From IMG/VR virus record IMGVR_UViG_3300007516_000014, positions 1 to 64,000 of that record: a DNA stretch of 64,000 nt; one strand, written 5' to 3'. Numbering within the stretch: position 1 is the stretch's first letter; every line of letters begins with the position of its first letter. Under the pieces are notes generated by a model. It ran no database searches, was not told where the DNA came from, and saw only the letters and a list, made by a program, of their open reading frames with translations. Of this stretch, positions 7,817 through 16,082 are shown one piece after another. Both the position numbers and the translations under genes were made by a program. The DNA is from a virus.

Positions 7817-9773
7817 GGCGGCGCGTGCCCTGATCGCCAAGGTGCCGATTAGCGGTGAAATCGTGCTGTCCCACGCTACGGCGACGAAGAACGAAGCGGG
7901 CGTCATCTCCTCAATCATGACGCCACGCCAGACGTATGACTATGTCATGCGAGCCGCGACCCATTTTCAGGCGCTCGCGAAGGAGCCGTCCGACAAGTAC
8001 ATCGTGTTCCCGGTCGACATCCAGACGTTCATCGAGAGCGAGAAGTTCCTGAACCGGCGGGACATTATCTATCCGAAGATCGTCACCGAGCTGATGGAGC
8101 TGAACTCGGGCCGGTACACGGAAGCGGTGTTCACCGGAGCCATCGGCACAGGCAAGACCACGGCAGCCCTGCTGACCATGGCCTACCAGCTGTATCTGGT
8201 TTCGTGCCTCAAGAACCCGCACGCGACGTTCACACCGCCGCTCGATCCGGCGTCGGAAATCCTGTTCGTGTTCCAGTCGCTGAACGCCCGAGTGGCCAAG
8301 CAGAACGACTACACGCGTTTTAGATCGATGATCGCCAACTCGCTGTACTTTGCGGAGCACTTCCCGTTCGACCAGGGCCTGGAGTCGGAGATGATTTTCC
8401 CGAACCGGATAGTCGTCCGCCCGCTCTCGGGTGGCGTGAATGCCGCCATCGGATCGAACGTCTACTCGGCCCTGATTGACGAGATTAACTTCATGCAGCG
8501 TGTAGAAAACTCCAAGCACGCAACGGACGGTGGCGTCTTCGACCAGGCGATGGAGATGTACAACGGCCTGTCTCGTCGTCGCGAGTCCCGCTTCATGTCC
8601 AACTACGGGAAGATGGACGGTATGGTGTGCCTGGTATCGTCCAAGCGATACCCAGGTGAGTTCACGGAGCGCAAGGCCAAGGAGGCCGCTCGGCAGATCG
8701 AGAAGACAGGGCGCACCGGAATTTTCATCTATGACCGGCGCGTGTGGGAGGTAAAGCCGGATGGCTCGTTCCGCCCTGAGCGCTTCAACCTGTTCCTCGG
8801 AGACCTGTCGCGCAAGCCGCACATCATGGCAGAGGACGAGGTCGTCGATGCGCGAGACCAGCACCTCGTATTAGCGGTGCCCATGGAGTTCAGGCATCAG
8901 TTCGAGAACGACATGCTGTCGGCCATTCGTGACGTAGCCGGGTCGTCTACCTTCGCCATGAACCCGTATATCATCAACCCGGAGAAGATTGCGGAGGGCT
9001 TCGGGACGTACCAGTCGATCCTATCGATCTCCGAGACCGACTTCGTGACGTCACGCCCGTCGATCTATCCGAACCGTATCCTCAAGCCCAACGAGCCGCG
9101 CTACGCGCACGTTGACTTGTCGGTGTCCGGTGACAGCTCGGGAGTGGCCATAGGCTACGTGGATGGCTTCACGTCGGTGCCTCGCGGCGACAACACGGCG
9201 GAGATGATGCCCAAGATCAACTTCGACATGATCCTGCGCGTCAAGCCTCCCCGCAATGGCGAGATCGAATTCGAAAGCATCCGAACCCTGTTCTACAAGC
9301 TCAAGGAGCTTGGCATGAACCTGAAGTGGGTCAGCTTCGATACGTACCAGTCTCGCGACAGCATGCAGTTGCTGCGGCAGAAGGGCTTCGTGACAGGCTC
9401 GGTGTCCATGGACACGGACTCGACCGCGTACGACGTCATGAAGTCTGCGTTCTACGACGGGCGCGTGAAGGCACCGGAGCACGACCTGGCCCGCGCTGAG
9501 ATCGTTCGCCTTGAGCGCGATCCGTTGACTGGTCTCATCGATCATCCACCCGACTGGTCGAAGGACTGTTCGGACGCGATGGCCGGTGTAGTGTTTGGGC
9601 TGACGTATCGACGTGAACTGTGGGTCCGCCACGGAGTGTCGATGCGGGATATGCTGGTGAAGCTGGCCGACCGCGAAGCGAAGAAGGACGCGAAGTCCGA
9701 GATCGCAGCAAAAGCTGGACTTAACCGTCATGTAAGCTACGCAGATGTTGTTGGCCACGGAGGGCCGTCATGA
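7803..9773 (+). CDS. terL: large terminase subunit
   Basis: A 656-residue packaging ATPase/nuclease. Walker A is GAIGTGKT (112-119) and Walker B is LIDE (224-227). The C-terminal RNase H-like nuclease shows HVDLSVSGDSSG with Asp438, WVSFDTYQSRDS, and HPPDWSKDCSDA as the last acidic cluster. It cuts concatemers and drives DNA into the prohead through the portal. The start ATG overlaps the upstream gene, and GAGGAAGG precedes it. The stop overlaps the next small gene (ATGA). Confidence 0.92.
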   Translation: MSAFKAARALIAKVPISGEIVLSHATATKNEAGVISSIMTPRQTYDYVMRAATHFQALAKEPSDKYIVFPVDIQTFIESEKFLNRRDIIYPKIVTELMELNSGRYTEAVFTGAIGTGKTTAALLTMAYQLYLVSCLKNPHATFTPPLDPASEILFVFQSLNARVAKQNDYTRFRSMIANSLYFAEHFPFDQGLESEMIFPNRIVVRPLSGGVNAAIGSNVYSALIDEINFMQRVENSKHATDGGVFDQAMEMYNGLSRRRESRFMSNYGKMDGMVCLVSSKRYPGEFTERKAKEAARQIEKTGRTGIFIYDRRVWEVKPDGSFRPERFNLFLGDLSRKPHIMAEDEVVDARDQHLVLAVPMEFRHQFENDMLSAIRDVAGSSTFAMNPYIINPEKIAEGFGTYQSILSISETDFVTSRPSIYPNRILKPNEPRYAHVDLSVSGDSSGVAIGYVDGFTSVPRGDNTAEMMPKINFDMILRVKPPRNGEIEFESIRTLFYKLKELGMNLKWVSFDTYQSRDSMQLLRQKGFVTGSVSMDTDSTAYDVMKSAFYDGRVKAPEHDLARAEIVRLERDPLTGLIDHPPDWSKDCSDAMAGVVFGLTYRRELWVRHGVSMRDMLVKLADREAKKDAKSEIAAKAGLNRHVSYADVVGHGGPS

Positions 9774-9949
9774 AGTTCAAGTTCTGGTCAGATACCAACA
9801 TGGTGAACTGCGCGGCCAGGATGGAGGACCAAGGTGTCCCGTTCAGATCCGACCTCCTGAAGAACGTCATCAGCGTAGACGATTATGACGAAGCGGCGGG
9901 TGATATTGCCCGTGAAGAAGGCGGCGAGGAGTTGCGACATGGACAATAA
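9770..9949 (+). CDS. small hypothetical protein
   Basis: A 59-residue reading frame starting at an ATG that overlaps the terL stop. It runs MKFKFWSDTNMVNCAA to a charged end EEGGEELRHGQ. It overlaps the next gene by 11 nt, so the three genes look translationally coupled. Function unknown; too short for a family assignment. Confidence 0.55.
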   Translation: MKFKFWSDTNMVNCAARMEDQGVPFRSDLLKNVISVDDYDEAAGDIAREEGGEELRHGQ

Positions 9950-10415
9950 GCATGAAGCCGCCATCATAGAGCGCATGGTCCCGGCCATGTGCCAGCTAAC
10001 GGCCATCAACGGCCTGGCGTCGGAGAACGTCCACGTTGACATGCAGACGGTCATGGCCCCTCTGGCTCTGTCTGTTCGCGCTTCGATGAAGGGCTGTACG
10101 CCCATCGAGATGGAAGTGCTGCTGGTGAAGGCCCAGCGCGTGGCCAAGCTGCTGCTCAACGGAGAGCCCGGCAGTTACCGCCAGATGCTTCTCGCCTCCT
10201 GTATGTTCGTGATGAAGCTGGTGGACGAGGGGGCGGGCCTCGATCCCAGGTCACAGCCCGTGCTGATCGGCCTGTCCATGATCGAGGACGCCAAACACGA
10301 CGAGGACAATTCGTGGGGCTACGACAGGAAGAAGCTGAGTGAAGCAGGCTCTCGCATGCTGACGCGAGCGCGCCTTCTCGGGTTCTTTATGAACAAATCC
10401 CTTTACATACAGTAG
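9939..10415 (+). CDS. hypothetical protein
   Basis: A 158-residue protein, mostly alpha-helical, with no motif recognised. ATG 9939 was chosen because GAGGAG lies 6-9 nt upstream. It is coupled to the terminase-linked small gene and ends within the promoter-like site at 10402-10429. This closes the terminase block. Confidence 0.6.
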   Translation: MDNKHEAAIIERMVPAMCQLTAINGLASENVHVDMQTVMAPLALSVRASMKGCTPIEMEVLLVKAQRVAKLLLNGEPGSYRQMLLASCMFVMKLVDEGAGLDPRSQPVLIGLSMIEDAKHDEDNSWGYDRKKLSEAGSRMLTRARLLGFFMNKSLYIQ

Positions 10416-10429
10416 GGCCTAGCTAAGGT
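10402..10429 (+). promoter_or_regulatory. putative sigma70-like promoter
   Basis: TTTACA (10402-10407), a 16-bp spacer and TAAGGT (10424-10429). It immediately precedes a start-codon hairpin and the dikinase unit. The -35 box overlaps the end of the preceding gene. Confidence 0.45.
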
Positions 10430-10464
10430 CCGCATCGGAACCAAGGAGGGTTTTTCCGATGCGG
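10430..10464 (+). promoter_or_regulatory. hairpin with ribosome-binding site in the loop and start codon in the stem
   Basis: CCGCATCGGA (10430-10439) is perfectly complementary to TCCGATGCGG (10455-10464). The 15-nt loop contains the entire AAGGAGGG, and the start codon ATG 10459-10461 lies in the 3' arm. In RNA the 10-bp stem would hide the start codon while exposing the ribosome-binding site, a plausible translational switch. No U-tract follows, so a terminator is unlikely. Confidence 0.6.
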
Positions 10465-10677
10465 GTTTTAGATCTCAAGCGTGAACTTCGTCAGCCGCAC
10501 ATTCACGGCGTGAATGCTGTTGTGTCGATCCCGGCTGGTCCCGGCATGACACCGCAGCCCGTCGTGGTGGCGGTGACGAAGACTGCCATGAAGAGGGCCG
10601 TCGCCCATCTTCCTAGCAAGACGGAAATTTTCGTGACAGTCGAAGGCAATCAGCTTACGATTGGCGAAATCAAGTAG
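10459..10677 (+). CDS. small hypothetical protein
   Basis: A 72-residue protein (MRVLDLKREL...) with probable beta-rich middle VVVAVTKTAMKRAVAHL and end TVEGNQLTIGEIK. No family was recognised. It is the leader gene of the dikinase unit and its start is embedded in a 10-bp hairpin. It ends about 16 nt before the dikinase start. Confidence 0.6.
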   Translation: MRVLDLKRELRQPHIHGVNAVVSIPAGPGMTPQPVVVAVTKTAMKRAVAHLPSKTEIFVTVEGNQLTIGEIK

Positions 10678-10693
10678 ACCAAGGAGGGTCGCA

Positions 10694-12766
10694 GTGAGCA
10701 AATTTCATTCTTTCGGACCGTTCATCCAGCCAGGCAATCTGGCGGTGGATGACAAGATGCACCTCGGTGGCAAGGGTGCTGGTCTGGTCCGCATGTCGTC
10801 CATGGGCATCCCGGTGCCTCCCGGCTTCACGATCCCCACTCCGTTCTGTGCGGCCTTCGAGAAGGCGGCGCTCGATAAGGGCGGCTTCATCGACAGCCTG
10901 ATGAAGGATGTCCACGAGCACATGCAGGAAGTAGAGGCCGCGCTGGGCTATGCCCCGCTCGTCTCGGTCCGCTCGGGCGCACCGGTCTCGATGCCGGGCA
11001 TGATGGACACGATCCTCAACGTCGGCCTGACGAACGCCACCATGGACGCCTGGAAGGCACGGATTGGCGAGCGAGCGGCGCTCGACAGCTACCGCCGACT
11101 GATCCAGATGCTGGGCTGCACAGCCTACGGCGTCGACCACTCGCTGTTCGAAGCGGAGCTGGTTGCTGCTCGGACTGCCGCGAAAGTGGCCGCCGACAAT
11201 CAGCTGAACCCCGTGCAACTGGTTGCACTGATCGCCAAGTACCTCACCATCTTCCACAAGCAGACCGGTTCGACGTTCCCCGACACTGTCGAGGCGCAGC
11301 TTCACGCGTCCATCGGAGCGGTGTTCGCTTCGTGGCACAACGAGCGGGCCGTGATCTATCGCAAGATGAACGGGATCGATGCCTCGATGGGCACTGCGGT
11401 GACCGTCCAGGCAATGGTGTTCGGCAACATGAATGACAACAGCGGGTCGGGCGTCCTGTTCTCCCGGAACCCGTCGACCGGCGTCAACGAGCTGTACGGT
11501 GAGTTCCTGCCGAATGCTCAGGGCGAGGACGTGGTAGCCGGCATCCGGACGCCCCTCCAGCTGATCGACATGCAGCCGCTGTGGCCGGAAGTTCTCGACC
11601 AGCTGAACGATATCGCCTGCAAGCTCGAAGGCGAGTATGCGGATATGGTCGATCTGGAGTTCACGGTGCAGGACAAGGTTCTGTATCTGCTCCAGTGCCG
11701 GCCCGGTAAGCGCGGTGCCATGGCCGCCTTCCGGATTGCGCGTGATCTGGAGCACGAGACGGTGATCGACAAGAAGACGGCGATCAGCCGCCTGTCCTCC
11801 AGGGAGTACAAACTGACCCGCCAGCCGGTGGTCGATCCCAAGTTCAAGGTTGCTCCCGTGGCGACCGGGCTGTTCGGTTCGACGGGTGTAGCGGTGGGCA
11901 AGCCGGTCTACACGGCAGCTGCTGCAATTGATTGCAAAGAACCCTGCATCCTGGTCACTCACGAGACCGACCCGGATGATGTCGGCGGAATGTACGCCGC
12001 CAAGGGTGTTCTGACCGCCACCGGTGGCCAGACCTCCCACGCTGCGGTGGTAGCGCGCGGAATGAACAAGCCCTGCGTGGTCGGCTGCATCGGGATCGTC
12101 GAGCTGATCAAGAAGTCTCAGGCGAAGATGGTGACCATCGACGGCGCGACGGGCCAGGTATGGCTCGACGTGGTTGTACCGGTTGTGGATAATTCGGCGG
12201 ATGAAGCGGTGGCTGAAATCGTCAGCTGGATCGTCAAGTCCGACGTTAGCCCGGTCTGCAAAATACCTTCGAGCGGTCCGGCCATTGTGCAGGTCGCTGA
12301 CTGGAAGATGGAGCAGCTCAACATAATGGCCCTTATGTCGCACCCGGACCCTTCGCAGCTCACCTTGGATTTCAGGGCGGCGACACAAATCAGTTGCGAG
12401 GAAGACGAACCTCTGGCAAGCCTCTACGGAGACGTTGCGCCAATCGGTACACCTGATTTAAGGTGGCTGCTAAAGGCTATTGAGGGCCTGGGAAGTGCAA
12501 TGTCTGGTCTCACCGTTATTGGCGCTCCGAGTTCCGAGAAGATGAAAAAGGCTGGCGTGATATTCCTGGCTCGTCCGGTATCGACTCTGGTCGATATGCT
12601 GGACGGGGGTGACATGGCTGTCAGCCCTGCCTTCTCGGCGGTGCTGGAGATGGCCGTGTATGACAAGATCGCTGGCCTGCTCAAGGACGCGGGCAAGGAG
12701 ATCAAAGCGACGGTGCCCGTCTATGGGTTGCCCGCTGAGTATCAGGTTTTCAAGGCATTGAGTTAG
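10694..12766 (+). CDS. pyruvate phosphate dikinase-like phosphotransferase without PEP barrel
   Basis: A 690-residue protein starting at GTG 10694 behind AAGGAGGG. Residues 1-350 match the PPDK ATP-grasp domain: GGKGAGLVRMSSMGIPVPPGF, SVRSGAPVSMPGMMDT, VFGNMNDNSGSGVLFSRNPSTG and AQGEDVVAGIRTP. The swivelling phosphohistidine domain has TGGQTSHAAVVARGMNKPC with catalytic His449. The usual C-terminal PEP/pyruvate TIM barrel of about 350 residues is missing. In its place are about 190 residues unlike that barrel (from DNSADEAVAEIV to VYGLPAEYQVFKALS). ATP-dependent His phosphorylation should be possible, but the acceptor is unknown, as in rifampicin phosphotransferases that share the first two domains. 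It is followed after 9 nt by a CsrA-like gene. Confidence 0.85.
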   Translation: MSKFHSFGPFIQPGNLAVDDKMHLGGKGAGLVRMSSMGIPVPPGFTIPTPFCAAFEKAALDKGGFIDSLMKDVHEHMQEVEAALGYAPLVSVRSGAPVSMPGMMDTILNVGLTNATMDAWKARIGERAALDSYRRLIQMLGCTAYGVDHSLFEAELVAARTAAKVAADNQLNPVQLVALIAKYLTIFHKQTGSTFPDTVEAQLHASIGAVFASWHNERAVIYRKMNGIDASMGTAVTVQAMVFGNMNDNSGSGVLFSRNPSTGVNELYGEFLPNAQGEDVVAGIRTPLQLIDMQPLWPEVLDQLNDIACKLEGEYADMVDLEFTVQDKVLYLLQCRPGKRGAMAAFRIARDLEHETVIDKKTAISRLSSREYKLTRQPVVDPKFKVAPVATGLFGSTGVAVGKPVYTAAAAIDCKEPCILVTHETDPDDVGGMYAAKGVLTATGGQTSHAAVVARGMNKPCVVGCIGIVELIKKSQAKMVTIDGATGQVWLDVVVPVVDNSADEAVAEIVSWIVKSDVSPVCKIPSSGPAIVQVADWKMEQLNIMALMSHPDPSQLTLDFRAATQISCEEDEPLASLYGDVAPIGTPDLRWLLKAIEGLGSAMSGLTVIGAPSSEKMKKAGVIFLARPVSTLVDMLDGGDMAVSPAFSAVLEMAVYDKIAGLLKDAGKEIKATVPVYGLPAEYQVFKALS
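11213..11228 (-). repeat. dispersed palindrome, copy 5
   Basis: GTGCAACTGGTTGCAC, the most diverged centre (CCAG on the reverse strand), in the dikinase gene; read as VQLVAL. Confidence 0.65.
11922..11937 (-). repeat. dispersed palindrome, copy 6
   Basis: CTGCAATTGATTGCAA in the dikinase gene; read as AAIDCK, a different frame from the VQ-type copies. Confidence 0.65.
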
Positions 12767-12775
12767 GAGCTTCAG

Positions 12776-13054
12776 ATGGGTTTGGTTCTCACCATTCGAC
12801 AGGGCGAAGACTTCTTCGTCGACAACGATCAGTTCTTTTTGGAGAAGATCATATCGGAAGACGAAGTCCGCATCTTCCGCCCCAAGGATGGGAAGAAGAT
12901 CACGGCGTCGACCAAAGACATGACCGATATTCAAGACGACGTGAGCGTCCAAGTCGCGGATCGCATCACGAGCAAGGCAGCCCGTCTGGTTATCGAGGCA
13001 CCACGGACGAAGCTGATACTGACTGGTGTTAAATTTCGTACACCGCGAACATAG
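12776..13054 (+). CDS. CsrA-like small protein
   Basis: A 92-residue protein starting 10 nt after the dikinase stop. MGLVLTIRQGEDFFVDND followed by VRI resembles the CsrA start (M-L-x-L-T-R-k-x-G-E-s-i-x-I-g-d), and ARLVIEAPR resembles the CsrA strand VRLGIdAP. The His-Arg pair of the CsrA RNA-binding face was not found, and the protein is longer than usual CsrA (about 60 residues). It could be a diverged RNA-binding regulator of phage or host carbon metabolism. The match is by eye and needs a profile search. Confidence 0.4.
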   Translation: MGLVLTIRQGEDFFVDNDQFFLEKIISEDEVRIFRPKDGKKITASTKDMTDIQDDVSVQVADRITSKAARLVIEAPRTKLILTGVKFRTPRT

Positions 13055-13094
13055 GGAGACATCGCGGCTAACCCTGAAAGACTGGGACTGATAC

Positions 13095-13394
13095 ATGGCT
13101 AGGACATACACGGTATCACCCGCAGTTTTGGAAAGGGCTGTGGAGCTGGGGCTTTATGGGGAGACTGCTGAAGCCCGCATCTTGGAGATGGCGCGGCGAT
13201 CAGCCAGGTTCACTCACCCCGATGCCAATCGGCGCTTCAGGCAATACATCATGTTCCTGGAAGCCGATGGTATGGTGACCATGCTGGACATTATGTCCGG
13301 GGAGGAAGCCGACTATTACGACAACCGTTCGTACGCCGAACGCAAAGCCGAGGATGATCCCGGCGAGGCCGAGGTGATCAAGAAGAAGAGATAG
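13095..13394 (+). CDS. hypothetical protein
   Basis: A 99-residue charged helical protein ending in a basic tail (VIKKKR). No motif recognised. No strong ribosome-binding site is visible; GGGAC lies near the start. Placed between the CsrA-like gene and the first phosphatase. Confidence 0.55.
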   Translation: MARTYTVSPAVLERAVELGLYGETAEARILEMARRSARFTHPDANRRFRQYIMFLEADGMVTMLDIMSGEEADYYDNRSYAERKAEDDPGEAEVIKKKR

Positions 13395-13451
13395 CCATTT
13401 GCAACAAGCCTGGCCTCAAGCCACAGTAGCTGCCTAACCAAGGAGGGTTTT

Positions 13452-13961
13452 GTGAACAAACACTATGTACCATCGCGTCCCCAGCCTGTCGGCTTCATGC
13501 CGATCCCGGTCGGCCATGGGCGAATGTTCGCCATCGAAGGTGGACCGTTCATCGCGTTCGACCGCAACACGGCGAAGGACGCGTTCGCCTTGTGCCTCGA
13601 AGCCCGGTCAGGAAACGTGGCGACGGCCAGCGTGGCGCTCGATGTGCCGGACTTCAGCACGCCCGATCCCAAGGGCCTCGACAGCGCGCTCTCCAAGATG
13701 GTCGACGCGCTCTACAAGGGCCGCCCGGCGTACATCGGCTGCATGGCAGGGCAGGGCCGAACAGGCCTTGCGATGGCCTGCCTCGCCCGCGAGTTCGGCG
13801 TCATCGAGCCGATCAAGCACGTCCGCCGTTACTACACGTCCCATGCGGTGGAGACGTCCAATCAGGCAGCCTTCGTCAAGGACACCCCGCTGCCCAAGAC
13901 CAGGTGGCGCATCCGGATCAACCGTCTCCGCGCTTCTTTGCCCTGGCTCTGGATTTCTTAA
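13452..13961 (+). CDS. protein tyrosine/dual-specificity phosphatase-like protein
   Basis: A 169-residue protein with GTG start 4-5 nt after AAGGAGGG. The PTP loop CMAGQGRT (Cys97, CX5R) is preceded by the strand PAYIG and followed by GLAMACLAREFGV, the normal PTP helix. An upstream acidic loop (DVPDFSTPDP) could supply the general acid. The enzyme would dephosphorylate proteins, nucleotides or sugars by a cysteinyl-phosphate route. The C-terminus is basic and hydrophobic (RINRLRASLPWLWIS). A second, different phosphatase lies 1.1 kb downstream. Confidence 0.8.
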   Translation: MNKHYVPSRPQPVGFMPIPVGHGRMFAIEGGPFIAFDRNTAKDAFALCLEARSGNVATASVALDVPDFSTPDPKGLDSALSKMVDALYKGRPAYIGCMAGQGRTGLAMACLAREFGVIEPIKHVRRYYTSHAVETSNQAAFVKDTPLPKTRWRIRINRLRASLPWLWIS

Positions 13962-14020
13962 TTGACACTGGTTGGCTCCTAGCCACAGTCGAAGACTGAA
14001 ACGAGACCAAGGAGGGTCCC

Positions 14021-15088
14021 ATGCAACTCGCCCCGACCGACACGCTGGCCTATTTCAAAACGAGAGCGCTGACGGCAGCGCGCTCGATGACCGGCGTGCC
14101 GTGTGCCACCGTAGCCCAGAAGATTAAATGGGCGACGGACAGTATGGGAGGAGTCCATCCCGAGACCGAGGCGCTGTGGTTCTACATGATGAACCACGGC
14201 ATGTCGGAGATTAGCAAGAATTACGCTGATCTGGAGCCGCTGCCCGACGACGTGCTCAAGTTCGTCAAACACTACTATGACGAGGGGGCGAAGAAGGCCC
14301 TGCGAGCGATGTCGTACCTGATGCTGATCTGCGTGCGCGAGGCTCGCCATCTGAAGAACAAGACGGAGATGAAGTCCGCCATCGTGGCGTCATCGTCCTT
14401 GGAGATGTGGCAGTATTTGGGCCTCGTCCCGGACGACGCCATGATGGCCCAGGAGATGTTCGCCAGCAGCCCTCCCAAGTGCGATGTGGCGACCTTCTGC
14501 AAGGGGCTGGCCTTCCAGTTCTACAACGGTTCGTATAGCAACAGCTACGGCGGCGCGAAGTGGGGTGTAGTCGCAGACTGCCTCAAGAAGTTCGTGACCG
14601 GCGAGGTGACTGCCGAGATTATGCTCGATACGATCTGGACTCTATGCCATAACGGAGGCCCTATATTCAACAAGGGCGTTTTGTATCAGCACCACGATAA
14701 GGCTGCCCTGACGCGCATTCTCGACGTCCAGCGCGGTGGTCAGATACCGCAGATGATCGCCACGTACGACAAGGTCGAGCATTACCTGTTGCCCGACATG
14801 ATCGTACGGAACAACTGGCTGCGGTCGAGGTTCCCGGCGACGACAACGGGTGATCTCGATTGGGAAATCATTCAGAAACTCGGCGCGGTCGGCGATTATA
14901 AGGCCGAGATCCATAACGCCAAGATGATGACGCCTGAGTACAAGGCGCAGCTGGCTGCGGAGAAGGTTGCTGCTCAGGCCGCTGCGATCAAGCATGCGGC
15001 GGACCAGGCGAAGAAATTCGCCAACATGTATCAAGTCACCACGGACGTATGGGTGGACAAGTTCCAGCCAGAGCGGGAGGCAGTGTGA
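14021..15088 (+). CDS. hypothetical protein between two phosphatases
   Basis: A 355-residue, mainly helical protein starting at ATG 14021 behind AAGGAGGG. A central segment, FYNGSYSNSYGGAKWG, then CLKKF and TLCHNGGPIFNKGVLY, looks like conserved core, and residues 305-340 are an Ala/Lys-rich coiled coil. No family was recognised. Its stop overlaps the second phosphatase start (GTGA), which suggests that the two products are made together, perhaps as substrate or partner. Confidence 0.65.
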   Translation: MQLAPTDTLAYFKTRALTAARSMTGVPCATVAQKIKWATDSMGGVHPETEALWFYMMNHGMSEISKNYADLEPLPDDVLKFVKHYYDEGAKKALRAMSYLMLICVREARHLKNKTEMKSAIVASSSLEMWQYLGLVPDDAMMAQEMFASSPPKCDVATFCKGLAFQFYNGSYSNSYGGAKWGVVADCLKKFVTGEVTAEIMLDTIWTLCHNGGPIFNKGVLYQHHDKAALTRILDVQRGGQIPQMIATYDKVEHYLLPDMIVRNNWLRSRFPATTTGDLDWEIIQKLGAVGDYKAEIHNAKMMTPEYKAQLAAEKVAAQAAAIKHAADQAKKFANMYQVTTDVWVDKFQPEREAV

Positions 15089-16026
15089 GCAAGTTTGAAA
15101 TTCGGTACATGAACATGGCCGGGAAGGACTGGAGTCACTCGATGGTCAACGACAACAAGAAGGAGGCCAGTCCGCTTACCGCTGAGGAGTACGACGCGCT
15201 CAAGTCGAACGTGTCGGCCCGTCGTGATCGCTCATATACCCAGCCGAACCTCCCCGCTATCACCAGCTCGCACAAAGATGACGGCATAGGCCAGTATGAG
15301 CCCTGGGACGATGATTTGATCGACACGGCCACTACCCCCCACGCAGGGGAGCCAAAGGCCAAGACCGAGGGAATTTCAGCCCCTTACGTCCGTTGTTACG
15401 AAAGCCACACACCACTTCAACTCGGTGACGGTATGGTGGTGTACGGCGGCTCCTGCCACAGCCCGGTCGTCACGGATGCCAACATTTACGTGGCGCTCGA
15501 CGGTGGCTTCAAGAATACGACCCGCCACTGGCCGTGGACGGAGTCTCCCGCCCTGGAGATCAGGTTCCCGATTGACGACATGCAGATACCGAAGTCGAAG
15601 AAGGACTTCGTGCAATTGATTGCATGGCTGGCCGAGGGGATTAAGGCCGGGAAGAAAGTCCATGTCGGCTGCATCGGAGGCCATGGCCGGACCGGTATGG
15701 TCCTCACAGCCCTGCTAGCGGCGTTCAATCCGGAAATGAAGGATGTGATCCAGCAAGCTCGGGCTGGCTACTGCACCAAGATCGTCGAGTCTGACAAGCA
15801 GGTGAAGTTCCTGATGGAAGTCACCGGCTGTGATACGGCAGCCGCCGCCAAGTCATCGGACTCGACGTACGCAAGCTGGAGCAAATCCGGCGCGGGCAAG
15901 CAAGGTTCGCTGTGGAGTGCCGGTGGTAAGTATCAGGGTGGCAGCACGAGCATAGGCTCGAAGGTTGCCTTCGCGGTGAACAGCGACACCTGCGTGTGGG
16001 GAAATAACGCAATAAGCAAGAAATAA
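15085..16026 (+). CDS. second CX5R phosphatase-like protein
   Basis: A 313-residue protein from GTG 15085. The catalytic loop CIGGHGRTG (Cys196) follows KVHVG and precedes MVLTALLAAF, the PTP signature. Upstream, MQIPKSKKDFVQLIAWLAEGI matches the helix before the P-loop in dual-specificity phosphatases. The N-terminal 100 residues are low-complexity, and the C-terminal 70 residues are Ser/Gly/Lys-rich, possibly disordered. A palindrome copy encodes VQLIAW within the helix before the loop. Confidence 0.8.
   Translation: MSKFEIRYMNMAGKDWSHSMVNDNKKEASPLTAEEYDALKSNVSARRDRSYTQPNLPAITSSHKDDGIGQYEPWDDDLIDTATTPHAGEPKAKTEGISAPYVRCYESHTPLQLGDGMVVYGGSCHSPVVTDANIYVALDGGFKNTTRHWPWTESPALEIRFPIDDMQIPKSKKDFVQLIAWLAEGIKAGKKVHVGCIGGHGRTGMVLTALLAAFNPEMKDVIQQARAGYCTKIVESDKQVKFLMEVTGCDTAAAAKSSDSTYASWSKSGAGKQGSLWSAGGKYQGGSTSIGSKVAFAVNSDTCVWGNNAISKK
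15610..15625 (-). repeat. dispersed palindrome, copy 7
   Basis: GTGCAATTGATTGCAT in the second phosphatase gene; read as VQLIAW. Confidence 0.75.
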
Positions 16027-16029
16027 CTC

Positions 16030-16057
16030 TTGCTTATGCTCGTCTAATAGCTAGGGT
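16030..16057 (+). promoter_or_regulatory. putative sigma70-like promoter
   Basis: TTGCTT (16030-16035), a 16-bp spacer and TAGGGT (16052-16057), the same arrangement as at 97-124. It is located in the 56-nt gap before the next unit, which then has AAGGAGGG. Confidence 0.5.
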
Positions 16058-16082
16058 TCGGCGGAGACCAAGGAGGGTCCTG

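Noticed and set aside
10670-12388. 572-codon open frame on the - strand
   Set aside because: Antisense to the dikinase-like gene, whose domains are unmistakable; no start signals on the - strand.
12388-12403. Degenerate palindrome-like ACAAATCAGTTGCGAG
   Set aside because: Only the right half matches; the left arm is lost, so it was not counted with the 23 copies.
13962-13990. Consensus -35 TTGACA after the first phosphatase
   Set aside because: No acceptable -10 box at 16-18 bp (only CACAGT), so it was not listed as a promoter, although a similar TTGCAA...CACAGT pair occurs upstream of 13452.
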